From contig NZ_JAKSYL010000270.1 in the NCBI RefSeq assembly GCF_022829515.1, positions 1 to 64,000 of the forward strand: a stretch of DNA of 64,000 nucleotides. The letters run 5' to 3'. A program made the translations under genes and the position numbers. This document shows, one piece after another, positions 50,774 through 59,569 of this stretch. Position 1 is the stretch's first letter. Each line of letters starts with the position of its first letter. The stretch is from Methylobacterium sp. J-048. GTDB taxonomy: Bacteria; Pseudomonadota; Alphaproteobacteria; Rhizobiales; Beijerinckiaceae. The notes beneath the pieces are model-generated. The model worked only from the letters and a program-made list of their open reading frames with translations, was not told the DNA's origin and made no database searches.

Positions 50774-52927
50774 ATGATCGTGCCGCTTCATCAGGACCGC
50801 CGCGGCAGTCGCCGGCTTCCTCCCGCCGTCTGGCTCGTCGCCTGGGTCGTCGGCGTTCCGGCATTGCTCGGCGGGCTCGGGGTTTGGGAGGTCGAGCGCG
50901 GGCTAGCGAGCGCCGAGAGCTATACGCGCCGCCGAGTTGAGCTGCCGGTCTCCGTCATCCAGCTGCGGCTGCTGGCGGCGACAGATCCCTACGCCTCGGT
51001 CCGGTTCGAGGGTGCACGAACCGCCTACGGCGCGGCGCTCGCGGCCGAAAAGGCCGAGGAGGCGCTGGCCGCGGTCACACGCGATCTGCCGCTCGCTCGG
51101 GCCCGCGCGTGGGTGCCGTACGCGACGCCCGCCGGCGCGATACTCGCGCTGCTGGCCGGTCTCGTCGCGCTGGCCGGAGGCGGCGCCGCGGGCTTGTGGG
51201 CGCGGCGCTCGCGCGACGCACTGCTGACGAGTTTCGGTCTCGTGCGCCTTGTGCTGCCGGTGCTGCTTGGCCTGCAGATTGTGGGCCTGAGCCTTGCGGT
51301 GCTCGCGGCCGCGCTGTTCGAGGCCACCGGGCTGTGGTTCACCCAGCGGTTCTCGGCTGGTGAGGCCAAGCTGCTGCTCGGCGCCCTCGTCATCGCGGCC
51401 CTGGCGGCCTGGGCCGCGGTCGCGGCAGTGCGCGGCCTGCGCGGGGTGTTCGCGCTGTTCACCCCCGAGCCCATCGACGTGCGCGGTCGCGCCCTCGATG
51501 AGGCTGAGGCACCAGGTCTGTGGCGGCTCGTACGCGAGCTCGCCGGTCGCGGGGACGCGCTCGCCCCCGACGCGGTGGTCATCGGCTTGACCGGGGGCTT
51601 CTTCGTCACAGAGGGCGCCGTGCGCCTGAGCCCGGACGGGCGGACGCTGACGGGGCGCACGCTGTACCTGCCCGCTCCCTATCTCGGCGTTCTCGACGGG
51701 CGCGAGCTCTCCGCGGTGATCGGGCACGAGCACGCGCACTTCGCCGGCGAAGACACGGCCTACAGTCGGCGCTTCACCCCGATCTACGCCGGTCTGCATC
51801 GCGCGCTGACCGCGCTGGGCAATACCGGCCCCGGGGATCTGCTCACCCGCCCCGCCGCCTATGTCGGCCATCGCAGCCTCGGCACCTTCGACGCGGCGGT
51901 GGCGCGTTGGAGCCGGGCGCGCGAGTTCGAGGCCGACCGGCGCGGCGCCCTCGTCTCCGGCGCACCGCCCGCAGCCTCCGCCCTGCTGCGCGTCGGTGTT
52001 CTCGGGCAGGTGGTGAGCGAGACGCTCCGATCCGCCTTCGACGCGCCCAACGTGGCCCCCGACGACCTCGTCGCGGGCGTCCTCGACGCGATCCCCGCCG
52101 TCGGCTTCCCCGACCCGGGGGCGCACCTCGACGAGCGGCAGGCGCATCCCACCGACACTCATCCGCCAGACCGGCAGCGTATCGCGGCGCTCCGCGTGCC
52201 GCTCGACGCCGCGCTGTTCGCCCGTGCCGCTCGGCCGCTCACCATGGGCGACCGTGCCTGGCCGGCCGCCCTGATCGCGGACTGGTCCGGCCTGTGCCGC
52301 GAACTCAGCAACGACTTCCTCACCGGAGCACGGGAGCACCAGGTCGCCGAGCGAGCCTACTTGGATGCGGTCGCGGCGGCTGTGCCCGTCGAGGAGACGG
52401 TGGTGCATGAGAACGGCGCGCCGATGGTCTGGACGATGGGCGTCCTAGCGCTCCTCTTCGCCGGCGCCGGCGCTGCCTTGCTTATGTACCCCCGCGCCCT
52501 TGGCGTCGCGCACGATGCGCTGGCGCAGCAGATCCTCGCCGCCGCTGCCGCGGCGGGTGTCGCCTGGGCAGGGATCTACGCCGGTCTCGTGCATCGACGC
52601 GGCCGGACGCCGCTGTTGGTGCTGACGCCGGACGTGCTGCGCTCGCCGCTACTCGACGGTGCGGTCGCGTGGCAGGATGTGGCGGACTTCCAGGTCACGC
52701 ACGGCAAGCGGCTCACCCTGACGCTTGCGCTCACGCCGGACGCCACATTGCCGAGGACCAAGCGCCTGTTCTCGCAGGCCGGAGTGAGCCGACGGCGACG
52801 TCACATCAGCGTGCAGTCTCTGGGCGCGCGCGGCCTCAAGCCCGACGCCTTCGCTGCGCTGATCGGACGCTACCTCGCGGCCTCTCGTGCTCGCGTGCAC
52901 CTGTCAGCGGCGCATACAGGGATCTGA
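50774..52927 (+). CDS. M48-family membrane metalloprotease (717 aa)
   Basis: An integral membrane zinc protease of the M48 (HtpX/Ste24-like) family. The zinc motif HExxH is H318-EHA-H322 in VIGHEHAHFAGEDTAYSRRF, and the third ligand region is SRAREFEADRRGA. Several membrane segments precede it (about 15-35, 120-145, 155-190, 205-230) and two more lie near residues 550-600, so the catalytic part is flanked by membrane anchors. The C-terminal 120 residues form a soluble domain (LLVLTPDVLRSPLLDGAVAW...). The protein is about twice the size of HtpX. It sits between a DUF3829 protein and a small anchored protein; no substrate is indicated. Confidence 0.9.
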   Translation: MIVPLHQDRRGSRRLPPAVWLVAWVVGVPALLGGLGVWEVERGLASAESYTRRRVELPVSVIQLRLLAATDPYASVRFEGARTAYGAALAAEKAEEALAAVTRDLPLARARAWVPYATPAGAILALLAGLVALAGGGAAGLWARRSRDALLTSFGLVRLVLPVLLGLQIVGLSLAVLAAALFEATGLWFTQRFSAGEAKLLLGALVIAALAAWAAVAAVRGLRGVFALFTPEPIDVRGRALDEAEAPGLWRLVRELAGRGDALAPDAVVIGLTGGFFVTEGAVRLSPDGRTLTGRTLYLPAPYLGVLDGRELSAVIGHEHAHFAGEDTAYSRRFTPIYAGLHRALTALGNTGPGDLLTRPAAYVGHRSLGTFDAAVARWSRAREFEADRRGALVSGAPPAASALLRVGVLGQVVSETLRSAFDAPNVAPDDLVAGVLDAIPAVGFPDPGAHLDERQAHPTDTHPPDRQRIAALRVPLDAALFARAARPLTMGDRAWPAALIADWSGLCRELSNDFLTGAREHQVAERAYLDAVAAAVPVEETVVHENGAPMVWTMGVLALLFAGAGAALLMYPRALGVAHDALAQQILAAAAAAGVAWAGIYAGLVHRRGRTPLLVLTPDVLRSPLLDGAVAWQDVADFQVTHGKRLTLTLALTPDATLPRTKRLFSQAGVSRRRRHISVQSLGARGLKPDAFAALIGRYLAASRARVHLSAAHTGI

Positions 52928-52975
52928 ACGCTCGGCCACCGGCAAACGTCTTTCCAAACGCTGGTTCAACGCCGC

Positions 52976-53254
52976 TTGTGGCTCGTCGCCCTATTCTTCG
53001 CGGCATTCCTGATCGGGCTAAGCTGGCTCGTCGTCGGCGACCTGCCCAAGGTCGAACACCACTACGTCTTGGAGCAGATCCTCGACTGCGAGCCGGCCCG
53101 AGAGGATCCGCTCCTCGTCGCCCGCACCGAGCGCCTTGATGCGTTGAAGGCGGTCGAGGAGCGGATCGAGGCGCTCAACCGCACTGCTTTCGAGCTCAAC
53201 CTGCGAGAGGCCGCCTTGGCGATCGTCGACGCCGAGCTTCGTGCGGTGGCGTAG
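52976..53254 (+). CDS. Small anchored coiled-coil protein (92 aa)
   Basis: One N-terminal membrane helix (MWLVALFFAAFLIGLSWLVV) followed by a charged helical region (VARTERLDALKAVEERIEALNRTAFELNLREAALAIVDAEL). It starts with TTG at 52976, with no obvious alternative in frame, 48 bp after the protease. Function unknown; it may be a protease accessory. Confidence 0.55.
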   Translation: MWLVALFFAAFLIGLSWLVVGDLPKVEHHYVLEQILDCEPAREDPLLVARTERLDALKAVEERIEALNRTAFELNLREAALAIVDAELRAVA

Positions 53255-53605
53255 AGCCAACTCGAAGCAGCAGAGCGTGGACAGGAGTTGCGCGTGTTCG
53301 GCTAGCTGCCGCTGCTCGGCACCCGGTAGGCGGTCTCGATCATCCGGAGCAGATCCTCGCGGCCTCGGTTGTCCTCCGCTGCTACGTCCGCTTCTGGGTT
53401 CAACCAATGACGTGCCCGATGGCTGATATGGGCGCCAAGCCGAACGACCGGTTTTGCACGCATCGGTGATCCGGCAGGGCGAAGTCTGGCCGAAAGCGGC
53501 CCGACCGCTTCGGTGGGGGTTCGCGAGCAAAGCGGACGAGCTTTCATAAACCTTGCTCGGGCATCTCACTTCAAATTGCAGACCCGCCGCACAGACACAC
53601 TGATC
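53255..53605. other. Intergenic interval with repeat B copy 3
   Basis: No gene is supported in 351 bp. The interval includes repeat B copy 3 (53386-53545). It lies between convergently oriented genes, so both terminators should be here; no strong hairpin with T-tract was found. Confidence 0.5.
53386..53545 (+). repeat. Dispersed repeat B, copy 3 (extended)
   Basis: GTCCGCTTCTGGG, then GGGCGCCAAGCCGAACGACC at 53430, then GTCTGGCCGAAAGCGGCCCG at 53484. The 61677 copy has the same three blocks in the same order at nearly the same spacing, so at least these two copies extend over 100 bp. Confidence 0.7.
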
Positions 53606-54343
53606 TCACAGCGAAAGATCAAGCAAGCGCCCTTCGAATAGGCGGTCCCGTGATGTGCGGATATGTGCGGCCATAGAATTGCGCGCCGCCTCAGCCTCAC
53701 CATTCTGGATCGCATGGAAAATGGCTTCATGCTCTTCGAACACGCTCTTCAGGCCGGAATTCGGTCCGAGCAAGGACAATCCGTGAATCTTCATGCCGAC
53801 CGCGACGTGGGAGCGCAGCGCCTGAAGCGAGGCCGCATAATAATGATTGTTCGAGGCTTCCGCGATCGCGTGGTGGAAGGCAAAGTCGGCATCCTCGCGG
53901 TGCTGCTCCTGGCGCGTAGCCGTCGCGAGAAGGTCCAGGGCCGCCGCAATGCTGAGAAGCGCCGACTCGTCACGCCGTAGGGCGGCATGGAACGCGGCGT
54001 CCGGCTCGATGGTGAGCCGGAACTCGTAGCACCGCTGGATATCGGCGATGCTTTCCACCGGCGCGAACCCCAGTGTCTGCTTTGCTTCGCTCGCCTTGAC
54101 GAAGCTGCCCGCCCCGCGCCGGGACACAATCGTTCCCTCACGCCGCAGCCGGTCGAGTGCAGAACGCACCACGGGGCGAGAGACCCCGAACTGGCCTGCG
54201 AGATCGTGCTCGCTCGGCAGGCGGTCGTTCGGCGCGTAGGTGCCGTCCGCTACCCTGGTAAGGATCGCCCGGTAGACGGTATCAACTAGGCTAGTCGGGC
54301 GAGGCGTCGGCGCCTCCGGTGATAGGGCCAAGGATGCTGTCAC
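53606..54343 (-). CDS. FadR-type GntR transcriptional regulator (FCD domain)
   Basis: A 245-residue regulator. The winged helix-turn-helix is VDTVYRAILTRVADGTYAPNDRLPSEHDLAGQFGVSRPVVRSALDRLRREGTIVSRRGAGSFVK, and the C-terminal all-helical FCD effector domain contains metal-type histidines (ADFAFHHAIAEASNNHYY; EEHEAIFHAI). FCD regulators sense small organic acids. A frame reaching 54649 would overlap the dehydrogenase start, so GTG 54343 (VTASLALSPE) was taken; the true start is uncertain. It is divergent from the sugar-acid operon, which it is expected to control. Operator candidate at 54595. Confidence 0.85.
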   Translation of the reverse strand: MTASLALSPEAPTPRPTSLVDTVYRAILTRVADGTYAPNDRLPSEHDLAGQFGVSRPVVRSALDRLRREGTIVSRRGAGSFVKASEAKQTLGFAPVESIADIQRCYEFRLTIEPDAAFHAALRRDESALLSIAAALDLLATATRQEQHREDADFAFHHAIAEASNNHYYAASLQALRSHVAVGMKIHGLSLLGPNSGLKSVFEEHEAIFHAIQNGEAEAARNSMAAHIRTSRDRLFEGRLLDLSL

Positions 54344-54594
54344 TGGCGTTCCGTTCCCGCACTGCTGCTTGGGCAGGGTATCGGTTCGAGAGAGCACCAA
54401 CCTGACACATCTTGCTGCTCTCGTCACCCGACTTGTTAAAAAGATGTCAGATGCCTTGCTCTTCATCCCGGACGACCAACGATAGCCCTCTCCGCGCGAG
54501 CCGATCGTAAATCGGAAGATACCGCTGGAAACCTGTCTTGAATTGGGCGGCCAAGACCCCTTGACCTGTCGTGAGGAGGCAGGTAGTTGCATTA

Positions 54595-54612
54595 CAACTT
54601 TATAACAAGTTG
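54595..54612 (+). promoter_or_regulatory. Candidate GntR operator upstream of the sugar-acid operon
   Basis: CAACTT - TATAAC - AAGTTG, a perfect 6-bp inverted repeat 36 nt before the dehydrogenase start, overlapping a TATAAC-like -10. A second imperfect pair (CTGACACATCTT at 54402, AAGATGTCAG at 54441) lies in the same intergenic region. Both are candidates only. Confidence 0.45.
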
Positions 54613-54647
54613 CTGCTGGGCTGGACCCTGCTTCTAGGGAGATCGCC

Positions 54648-56075
54648 ATGAGTGATGCTCAAGGCTTCGTCGATCGCTTGGCCGCCATCGTCGGCCCCCG
54701 CAACGTGATGGGGCCGAAAGACGATCTTGCCCCCTACGTCACCGATTGGCGCGAACGTTATCACGGCCACGCCGACGCGGTGGTGAAGCCCGCCAACGTT
54801 TCCGAGGTGTCGCAGGTCGTCGCCCTGGCGCGTCGCGAGGGCGTCTCCATTGTCCCGCAGGGCGGCAATACCGGCCTGTGTGGCGGCGCCACCCCAGCGG
54901 CGCCCGGCCGCAACCTCGTGATCAGGCTGGACCGAATGCGGGCGATCCGCGCCGTCAGCCCGCTGGCCAACACCATCACTGTCGAGGCTGGTTGCGTTCT
55001 GGCCGATATCCAAGCCGCGGCCGAGGCGGCGGACCGGTTCTTCCCCCTGAGCCTCGGGGCCGAGGGGTCCTGCCAGATCGGCGGCAACATCGGCACCAAC
55101 GCGGGTGGAACCGCCGTGTTGCGCTATGGCCCGACACGCGAACTCGTCCTCGGTATTGAGGCGGTGCTGCCCGATGGCCGGATCTTCGATGGTCTGCGCG
55201 CCCTGCGGAAGGACAACACCGGCTACGACCTGAAGCAGCTTTTCATCGGCGCCGAAGGCACCCTCGGCATCATCACGGGTGCGGTGCTGAAGCTTTTCGC
55301 CCGGCCACGGGTGTCGCTCACGGCGCTCGCGATGCTGCCTGGCGTCGAGCAGGCGCTGGAGGTGATGGGCCTGCTCCGCTCCCATGTCGGCGACCGGCTG
55401 GGTTCGCTGGAGATCATGAACCGAAGTCAGATCGAAGCGATCCGCGATCACGTGCCGGACACGGCGATCCCGTTCAGCCTCGATACGCCCTGGTATCTCA
55501 TCATCGAACTGACCGACACGCTGGCCGGCACGGACCTCGCGACGCCCCTCGAAGCCGCCCTGGGCGAAGCCTTGGAGCGCGAACTGATCTCGGACGCGCT
55601 GATCGCGTCGAGCGAGGCTCAGGCCAAGGGCATCTGGAAGGTCCGCCACAGCGTCTCGGAGGGCAACAAGCGCTCCGGGCTGGTGGTCTCCCATGACAGT
55701 GCCGTCCCGCTCGACCGTCAAGCCGCATTCGCCGTGAATGTCGAGAACCGAATCCAGGAAGCGGTGCCGCACGCCCTCGTGGCGATGCACGGCCATATCG
55801 GGGACGGCAACATCCATGTCTGCGCCCTGATCGACCGGGCGCGGCTCACGGAGAGCGGCGAGGCTGAGCGGGTCGTCGCCCTCATCAACGGCATCGTCGA
55901 TGACGAAACCCGTCTGCAGCGCGGCGCCATCAGTGCCGAACACGGGATCGGCCTGTCCAACCGTGGCCGGCTCGCTCGCGTGACCGCCCCCCTAGAACTC
56001 GACCTGATGCGGGCGATCAAGGGCGTGCTCGATCCTGCCGGCTTGATGAACCCGGGCAAGGTTTTGATGGACTGA
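54648..56075 (+). CDS. FAD-linked oxidase (D-2-hydroxyacid dehydrogenase type)
   Basis: A 475-residue flavoenzyme of the FAD-binding type 4/vanillyl-alcohol-oxidase superfamily, related to glycolate, D-lactate and D-2-hydroxyglutarate dehydrogenases. The FAD-binding half has IVPQGGNTGLCGGATPA, SLGAEGSCQIGGNIGTNAGG and GYDLKQLFIGAEGTLGIITGAVLKL; the C-terminal half has MHGHIGDGNIHVCAL and EHGIGLSNRGRLARV. It would oxidise a 2-hydroxy acid to the 2-oxo acid. GGGAG lies upstream of ATG 54648. It is the first gene of an operon with a transporter and kinase 26 bp and more downstream. Confidence 0.9.
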   Translation: MSDAQGFVDRLAAIVGPRNVMGPKDDLAPYVTDWRERYHGHADAVVKPANVSEVSQVVALARREGVSIVPQGGNTGLCGGATPAAPGRNLVIRLDRMRAIRAVSPLANTITVEAGCVLADIQAAAEAADRFFPLSLGAEGSCQIGGNIGTNAGGTAVLRYGPTRELVLGIEAVLPDGRIFDGLRALRKDNTGYDLKQLFIGAEGTLGIITGAVLKLFARPRVSLTALAMLPGVEQALEVMGLLRSHVGDRLGSLEIMNRSQIEAIRDHVPDTAIPFSLDTPWYLIIELTDTLAGTDLATPLEAALGEALERELISDALIASSEAQAKGIWKVRHSVSEGNKRSGLVVSHDSAVPLDRQAAFAVNVENRIQEAVPHALVAMHGHIGDGNIHVCALIDRARLTESGEAERVVALINGIVDDETRLQRGAISAEHGIGLSNRGRLARVTAPLELDLMRAIKGVLDPAGLMNPGKVLMD

Positions 56076-56101
56076 ACAACGATAAGAGGGAGGAATAAGC
56101 C

Positions 56102-57427
56102 GTGACGGGACAAACTACCTCAAAGCTGCCCAAACAACGCTGGACCATCGTTTTGATGTGCTTCCTGGCGGTGGCGATCAACTACGTCGACCGCGCCAAC
56201 CTCGGCGTCGCCGTGCCGATGATCCAGAAAGAGTACGGCCTCGATCCGGCCCTGATGGGCCTGATCCTATCCGCGTTCTTCTGGTCCTACGTGCTGATGC
56301 AGCTTCCGGGTGGCTGGCTGATCGACAAATTCGGCTCGCGCCTGACCTACACCGTCGCCACGCTGATCATGTCGGTGGCGACCCTGGCGACGGCGTTCGC
56401 GGGCGGTGTGGCCTCGCTCATCGCCTGCCGTCTGGTGCTCGGGATCGGCGAGGCGTTCTGCTACCCGGTGAACGCCAAAGTGACCTCCCTGTGGTTCCGC
56501 CGCTCCGAGCGCGGGCTCGCCACAGGCATCTGGGCCTCGGGTTCGCGCGTCGGCTCAGCGATGACCCTGCCGCTTGTAGCCTTCATCATCGCCAATTTCG
56601 GCTGGCGCGAAGCCTTCCTCGTCACCGGCGCCATCGGCCTCGTGTGGATGGTGCTGTGGTACGTCCTCTACCGCGACCCGAAGAACCATTCCGCCGTCTC
56701 GGCAGAGCAGCTCGCCGTACTAGAAGCCGATTATGCGGTGAAGGCCGGCGCCAAGAAAATTGGCTACGCCGAACTGTTCCGCTACCGGACGATCTGGGGG
56801 ATGATGATCGGGTTCTTCTGCCTGAACTTCGTCATCTACTTCTACACCACGTGGTTCCCCTCCTACCTCACGCAGTCCCGCGGCTTCTCCCTGGCAAAGC
56901 TCGGCACGCTAGGGCTAGTGCCCGGCCTCGTGGCGATCCCGGCCGGCTGGCTCGGCGGCTATCTCTCCGACCGCCTGTTCAAGGGTGGCTGGAGCCTCAC
57001 CGCCGCCCGGAAGACCTGTCTCGTTGGCGGCCTGCTTGCTTCCTCCGTGGTGGCCCTCGCGCCACTGGTTCCGGGTGACGCGGCGGCGCTGACCCTGCTG
57101 GCGATCTCATATTCCGGCCTCGCCTTCGCCGGCGCCAACATCTGGACGCTGCCGGGCGATGTCGCCCCGACCCCGGCCCACGTCGCCTCGATCTCAGGCA
57201 TCCAGAACTTCGCCTCGAACCTGGCAGGCATCGCCATCACCACCTTCACCGGCGTGATGGTCTCGATCACGCAGGGTTCGTTTGTAGTGCCGCTCGCTGT
57301 GGCCGGCACGCTCAGCATCGTCGGTGCCTGTTCCTACCTGTTCATCGTCGGCGAGATCGCGCCGCTGAAGAGCCGGGACGACGAGACCGACGCCCTCGCG
57401 GTCGGTGCCACCCCTTCCAAGGCATGA
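56102..57427 (+). CDS. MFS transporter, anion:cation symporter (sugar-acid importer type)
   Basis: A 441-residue major facilitator protein with 12 predicted membrane helices. The N-terminal RWTIVLMCFLAVAINYVDRANLGVAVPMIQKEYGL is characteristic of the ACS family (glucarate, galactonate, hexuronate transporters); a central loop with charged residues follows helix 6. It starts with GTG at 56102 behind GGGAGG, and its stop overlaps the DUF1537 gene region (ATGA at 57424). In this operon it is the likely importer of the sugar acid. Exact ligand unknown. Confidence 0.92.
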   Translation: MTGQTTSKLPKQRWTIVLMCFLAVAINYVDRANLGVAVPMIQKEYGLDPALMGLILSAFFWSYVLMQLPGGWLIDKFGSRLTYTVATLIMSVATLATAFAGGVASLIACRLVLGIGEAFCYPVNAKVTSLWFRRSERGLATGIWASGSRVGSAMTLPLVAFIIANFGWREAFLVTGAIGLVWMVLWYVLYRDPKNHSAVSAEQLAVLEADYAVKAGAKKIGYAELFRYRTIWGMMIGFFCLNFVIYFYTTWFPSYLTQSRGFSLAKLGTLGLVPGLVAIPAGWLGGYLSDRLFKGGWSLTAARKTCLVGGLLASSVVALAPLVPGDAAALTLLAISYSGLAFAGANIWTLPGDVAPTPAHVASISGIQNFASNLAGIAITTFTGVMVSITQGSFVVPLAVAGTLSIVGACSYLFIVGEIAPLKSRDDETDALAVGATPSKA

Positions 57428-57438
57428 GGGAGGCTCCG

Positions 57439-58539
57439 ATGCCTACCCTGCGCCTGATCGCCGACGACCTGACCGGGACCCTCGACACGGCGGCCGGTCT
57501 CACGGGTCTCTGTGGCACGATCCCGGTCGCGTGGCCGGAGATCCTGCCGGATCGGGCATCGGGTTCGCTCGCCATCGATTCCGGGACGCGCGAGCGCGGA
57601 GCGGAGGAAGCGGTGCGGATCACGCACGGCGTTCTACCCCACCTCGACGGGGCGGATATCGCCTTCAAGAAACTCGACAGCCTGATGCGTGGTCCCTGGG
57701 CGACGGAATTGGCGGTTACGGTGAAAGCGGGCGGCTGGCGACGCTGCATCGTGGCGCCCGCCTTCCCATACCAAGGCCGAGCGACGGTAGAGGGCCGACA
57801 GCAGATGCGGCGCGGCGAGGACTGGGTCACGGTCTCGGCCGACATCGCGCAGATGCTGCGCGAGGCTGATCTCCCCGCCCGTCGGGCCTCAGTCGCGGAT
57901 GGGCTAGTCGAGGGCGTCGCCGTCTACGATGCGCGCACCGATGAAGACCTTGCCGCCATCGCTGCCCTGCCGGCGGATGGCCCCGTCCTGTGGTGTGGCA
58001 GCGGCGGCCTCGCCGCCGCCCTCGCCAGGGGTGTGACGCCGCCGTCCGATGTACGGCTGGAAGGTCCGGTCCTCGGGCTGTTCGGGTCCGACCGCGAGGA
58101 GACCGAGGCCCAACTCGCGGCCTGCGGCCCCCTACGGTTAGTGCTCACTCACGGCGCGCCCCATCGAGACCTCATCATGGACCGTCTGTCCCGCGACGGA
58201 GCGGTGATGGCGAGTCTTGACCTTCCCCTCGGCACAGCCCGTGAGACCGCCGCAGGGCAGATCGCGGAGACCTTCGCGAGATTGACCGACGATCTTCCCC
58301 GGCCGGGAACCCTGCTCGTCGCCGGTGGCGAGACGCTCAAGGCGCTCTGCCTCGCCCTATCCGTCGAATGCCTCGACGTGACGGGGCAGATCTCACCCGG
58401 TCTCCCACGCTCGACGCTTCGCGGCGGACGATGGGACGGCTTGCCGGTCGTGTCGAAATCGGGGGCCTTCGGTGCTCCCGGGCTCTGGCGCAACCACCTT
58501 CACCAGAATGGCTTCCCGCACGACAGGAGCGGCACGTGA
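57439..58539 (+). CDS. DUF1537 four-carbon acid sugar kinase (366 aa)
   Basis: A member of the DUF1537 (OtnK/DtnK) kinases, which phosphorylate four-carbon sugar acids such as threonate and erythronate at O4. Visible motifs: N-terminal LIADDLTGTLDTAAGL, DSGTRERG, KKLDSLMRGPWATEL; C-terminal ATP-binding VAGGETLKALCLAL and VVSKSGAFGAPGLW. The protein is somewhat short compared with usual members (about 400-450). ATG 57439 has GAGGGAGG upstream; the 57424 ATG overlaps the transporter stop. It precedes PdxA2 with stop/start overlap, the two enzymes that together turn the acid to a triose phosphate. Confidence 0.9.
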   Translation: MPTLRLIADDLTGTLDTAAGLTGLCGTIPVAWPEILPDRASGSLAIDSGTRERGAEEAVRITHGVLPHLDGADIAFKKLDSLMRGPWATELAVTVKAGGWRRCIVAPAFPYQGRATVEGRQQMRRGEDWVTVSADIAQMLREADLPARRASVADGLVEGVAVYDARTDEDLAAIAALPADGPVLWCGSGGLAAALARGVTPPSDVRLEGPVLGLFGSDREETEAQLAACGPLRLVLTHGAPHRDLIMDRLSRDGAVMASLDLPLGTARETAAGQIAETFARLTDDLPRPGTLLVAGGETLKALCLALSVECLDVTGQISPGLPRSTLRGGRWDGLPVVSKSGAFGAPGLWRNHLHQNGFPHDRSGT

Positions 58540-59564
58540 CCCATCATCTCGCCATCACCATGGGCGATCCCGCCGGCATCGGCCCCGAGATCATCGTCAA
58601 GGCCGCCGCGCGGCTGAAGGACCGGATCGATTCCGGAGACCTGAAGCTCATGATCATTGGCAGCGTCCCGACCCTGCGGCGCGCGGAAGAGGCCTTGAGC
58701 CTACTGCCGGAGCGGATTGCCGAGGTATCCGAGAGTGGCTCATGGCCGGCCCTCTGCTGCCTTCAGGCAGACGAGGAAGGCAGCTTTATCGAGCCGGGTC
58801 AGCTCTCCGCCGATGGCGGCCGCTTCGCCTACAAGGCAGTCGAGGCCGGCGTTCGTCTGGCGATGGCGGACAAGATCGGTGGCATCGTCACGGCGCCGCT
58901 CAACAAGGAAGCGCTGAACAAGGCCGGCTATCACTATGCCGGTCATACCGAGATGCTCGCTGAACTCACCGGAGTGCGCGGTTCGGTGATGATGCTCGCC
59001 CACGGCAACATGCGCGTCTCGCACGTCACCACCCACGTCGCGCTGCAGGACGTGCCGAAGCGTCTGACGCCGGAGCGCCTGCGCCTCGTGATCGATCTTA
59101 CCGACAAGGCCCTGAAAGGCCTCGGGATAGCCAACCCGAAGATCGCCGTCGCCGCACTGAACCCGCATGCTGGGGAGGGCGGGCTGTTCGGGCGCGAGGA
59201 CATCGACGTCAGCACGCCCGTGATCGACAAGGCCAATGCCGAGGGTCTGAACATCCACGGTCCGGTGCCGGGCGATACGGTGTTCGTGAAGCTCCGCGCC
59301 GGCCAGTACGACGCCGTGGTCGCGATGTACCACGACCAGGGGCACATCCCCGTAAAGCTGCTCGGCTTCGAGATCGATCCCACCACCGGCAAGTGGATGG
59401 ATCTCTCGGGCGTGAACGTCACCCTCGGCCTGCCGATCATCCGGACCTCGGTCGATCACGGCACAGCATTCGATATAGCCGGCAAGGGTATCGCCAACGA
59501 GCGCAGCCTGATCGAGGCCATCGAGTTCGCCGAGAAGCTCGCCGCCAACCGCCACGCTGCGTAA
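58536..59564 (+). CDS. PdxA2-type 4-phospho-threonate/erythronate 3-dehydrogenase
   Basis: A 342-residue PdxA-family NAD-dependent oxidative decarboxylase. Metal ligands line up with those of PdxA: H167 in VTTHVAL, H211 in LNPHAGEG and H266 in MYHDQGHIPVKLLGF; H137 is in YAGHTEML, and the N-terminal motif is TMGDPAGIGPEII. PdxA2 proteins linked to DUF1537 kinases act on 4-phosphothreonate or erythronate rather than in vitamin B6 synthesis, giving dihydroxyacetone phosphate and CO2. GTG 58536 overlaps the kinase stop and has AGGAG upstream. The catabolic role is inferred from this linkage, as there is no other B6 gene nearby. Confidence 0.9.
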   Translation: MTHHLAITMGDPAGIGPEIIVKAAARLKDRIDSGDLKLMIIGSVPTLRRAEEALSLLPERIAEVSESGSWPALCCLQADEEGSFIEPGQLSADGGRFAYKAVEAGVRLAMADKIGGIVTAPLNKEALNKAGYHYAGHTEMLAELTGVRGSVMMLAHGNMRVSHVTTHVALQDVPKRLTPERLRLVIDLTDKALKGLGIANPKIAVAALNPHAGEGGLFGREDIDVSTPVIDKANAEGLNIHGPVPGDTVFVKLRAGQYDAVVAMYHDQGHIPVKLLGFEIDPTTGKWMDLSGVNVTLGLPIIRTSVDHGTAFDIAGKGIANERSLIEAIEFAEKLAANRHAA

Positions 59565-59569
59565 AGATC

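Noticed and set aside
50903-52408. 501-codon minus-strand frame
   Set aside because: Antisense to the M48 protease, with no recognisable domain.
54600-55943. 447-codon minus-strand frame
   Set aside because: Antisense to the FAD dehydrogenase; composition is that of a shadow frame.
58536-59564. pdxA as a vitamin B6 synthesis gene
   Set aside because: The gene is locked in an operon with a DUF1537 kinase and importer, so the PdxA2 catabolic role is favoured.
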